Shown here one piece after another: positions 5,838 to 7,461 of a DNA stretch of 7,461 nucleotides. Each line of letters opens with the position of its first letter. Position 1 is the stretch's first letter. The notes beneath the pieces were generated by a model, which had not been told where the DNA came from, made no database searches, and saw nothing but the letters and a program-made list of their open reading frames with translations. This DNA is from Leptospira sp. Lineage in GTDB: Bacteria; Spirochaetota; Leptospiria; Leptospirales; Leptospiraceae. The position numbers and the translations under genes are program-made. Where the stretch lies: positions 1 to 7,461 of the forward strand of contig JAIOQL010000164.1 in NCBI GenBank assembly GCA_021413405.1. Reading direction: 5' to 3'.

Positions 5838-7461
5838 TCAATACATATAATTCTTCCAAAGTCTGTTGACTGCGGAAAAAAAGGCTTTGCAGGAGGCTTC
5901 TGTGATGTTCCCGCTGAGGCCTGCGCCGAAATAGCTTCCCATCTGTTCATTCACAATCTCAACATAGGCTATAGCCTGTGCATCTGAACCTCTATCCAGC
6001 GAATGTTCATTGAAACTTTCAATGTTCAGGAACATTTTTTCAGTCCCGAAAAAAATGTTACGGAGAGCATCGAGCGGGCCCGTGCCTTTTCCGGAAGCTG
6101 TCTTTTTCAATCCGTTCCTGGCGTAAACTGCCTCAAAGGTATTTTTGACAGAAGATGATTCCTGTATACTTATGAAACTGAAAGGTTCAGTTCCAAAAAG
6201 GTATTCTTTCTGAAATGCCGAAAAAATTTCGCGAGATGAAATTTCCTTTCCTGACTCATCTGTTATCCGCTGAATAACTTTTGAAAATTCCGGATGCATT
6301 TTTTTCGGGAGTCTGAATCCATATTCTTCCTCAATGATATAGGCTACTCCGCCTTTCCCGGACTGGCTATTGATACGCACAATGGATTCGTAAGTTCTGC
6401 CAAGATCGTGAGGGTCAATGGGAAGATATGGGACTTCCCACGAATTCTCTTTTGCTTTTTCTCTTGCCATCATACCTTTCCTGATAGCGTCCTGGTGTGA
6501 ACCGGAAAAAGCAGTGTAGACAAGTTCACCCGCATAGGGGTGTCTTGCACCTATCGGGAGTTTATTACACTTCTCATAGATAGAAACGATTTCCCTGATG
6601 TCATGGAGATTAAGCTCCGGATCTACTCCCTGGGTATACATATTCAAAGCGAGGTTGACCAGATCTGCATTCCCGGTTCTCTCACCATTGCCGAATAACG
6701 TACCTTCCACCCGTTCAGCACCGGCGAGTAATCCCAGTTCGGAAGCTGCCACGCCAGTTCCCCTGTCATTATGGGTATGCAGGCTGATAACAGCACAATC
6801 CCTGTTCTTCAGATTTCTGGAAATCCATTCAATCCTGTCAGCATAAACATTGGGAGTCGACATTTCAACTGTCGCCGGAAAATTCAAAATGATTTTGTTT
6901 TTCGGATCCGGCTCCCAGACGTTCATGACTGCTTCGCTGACCTCGACAGCAAATTCAAGTTCGGTTCCAGTAAAGCTTTCGGGTGAATATTCGAGAGTGA
7001 TTTCCGAACCGGAATTTTTTGCAAGATTTTTAATCAGTGCAGCTCCGTCCGTTGCAATTTTAGTGATTCCATCCTGATCCAACCCGAACACAACTCTTCT
7101 TTGAAGTTCAGAAGTTGGATTGTACAGATGCACAATTGCTTTCCTGCAACCGTCTATGGATTCAAATGTTCTGCGGATCAGATGTTCTCTGCTTTGAGTT
7201 AATACCTGGATCAGAATATCATCAGGGATCAGATTGCGTTCAATCAAAGTCCTTACGAATTGAAATTCAGTTTCTGAAGCAGATGGAAACCCGATTTCAA
7301 TTTCTTTAAATCCAAGTTTGATCAGGAACTGAAACATTTCCAGTTTTTCAGGAATGGTCATCGGGTCGACCAATGCCTGGTTTCCGTCCCTGAGATCAAC
7401 ACAACACCAGATTGGGGGCGGTGTTATCGTTCGGTTTGGCCACTGTCTATCGGGCAGATAC
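5838..7461 (-). CDS. leuA: 2-isopropylmalate synthase, type II, start of gene outside the window
   Basis: Catalyses the first committed step of leucine synthesis: acetyl-CoA plus 2-oxoisovalerate gives 2-isopropylmalate. The frame is open to base 7460, giving 540 residues; perhaps 15-25 N-terminal residues are missing compared with Pseudomonas-type enzymes of about 557. The first visible residues, YLPDRQWPNRTIT, match the usual N-terminal region of type II LeuA. The TIM-barrel domain has DLRDGNQAL (22-30 in window numbering, metal-binding Asp22 and catalytic Arg24), GFPSAS, SLHTHNDRG with metal-binding H228 and H230, and FGNGERTGN. TAFSGSHQDAIRKG (316-329) and the linker follow. The C-terminal 130 or so residues form the leucine-sensing regulatory domain, ending GSDAQAIAYVE...ASCKAFFSAVNR. 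It resembles the type II (actinobacterial/yeast-like) class, not the E. coli type. A related acyltransferase such as citramalate synthase is less likely. No frameshift is seen. Any promoter or leader lies off the right edge. Confidence 0.95.
   Translation of the reverse strand, partial: YLPDRQWPNRTITPPPIWCCVDLRDGNQALVDPMTIPEKLEMFQFLIKLGFKEIEIGFPSASETEFQFVRTLIERNLIPDDILIQVLTQSREHLIRRTFESIDGCRKAIVHLYNPTSELQRRVVFGLDQDGITKIATDGAALIKNLAKNSGSEITLEYSPESFTGTELEFAVEVSEAVMNVWEPDPKNKIILNFPATVEMSTPNVYADRIEWISRNLKNRDCAVISLHTHNDRGTGVAASELGLLAGAERVEGTLFGNGERTGNADLVNLALNMYTQGVDPELNLHDIREIVSIYEKCNKLPIGARHPYAGELVYTAFSGSHQDAIRKGMMAREKAKENSWEVPYLPIDPHDLGRTYESIVRINSQSGKGGVAYIIEEEYGFRLPKKMHPEFSKVIQRITDESGKEISSREIFSAFQKEYLFGTEPFSFISIQESSSVKNTFEAVYARNGLKKTASGKGTGPLDALRNIFFGTEKMFLNIESFNEHSLDRGSDAQAIAYVEIVNEQMGSYFGAGLSGNITEASCKAFFSAVNRLWKNYMY

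Overview
This window most likely comes from a Leptospira species or a close relative. The base composition looks near 40% GC by eye. The strongest lineage clue is a 156-residue protein at 3822-4292 that resembles DUF1564, a family I know essentially from Leptospira genomes. A MotA flagellar stator gene and a type II (Pseudomonas/actinobacterial/yeast-like) 2-isopropylmalate synthase gene fit that assignment. It is inferred from protein resemblance only.

Layout. The left part (1-2715, minus strand) is an operon-like pair: an uncharacterised 731-residue protein with a large multi-span membrane half and a soluble, TPR-like C-terminal half, followed by motA with an 11-base overlap. motA runs off the left edge. 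Upstream of the pair, 2716-2943 is a divergent intergenic region. It holds a clear minus-strand intrinsic terminator (2755-2787), a second hairpin (2825-2852), a possible promoter and a 10-base perfect palindrome (2885-2894). Beyond it plsC (2944-3672, plus strand) encodes a phospholipid-synthesis acyltransferase.

The middle (3673-4511) holds the DUF1564-like gene on the minus strand. It has its own extended -10 promoter and a strong Shine-Dalgarno sequence, so it looks like a single-gene unit. The 149 bases between plsC and this gene (3673-3821) are a convergent junction with no convincing terminator or RNA gene.

The right part (4512-7461, minus strand) is a three-gene run: leuA (its first few codons lie outside the window), a small exported HEAT-repeat protein, and a MoeB/ThiF-type adenylyltransferase. 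Spacings are 42 and 6 bases, with a candidate terminator after the last gene. leuA makes the committed step to leucine, MoeB/ThiF activates a sulfur-carrier protein, and the HEAT protein is probably periplasmic. No common pathway is obvious.

The most interesting non-coding signal is the terminator upstream of the membrane-protein/motA operon. No gene precedes it on that strand, so it implies either a small RNA of roughly 100 nt or premature-termination control of the stator operon.
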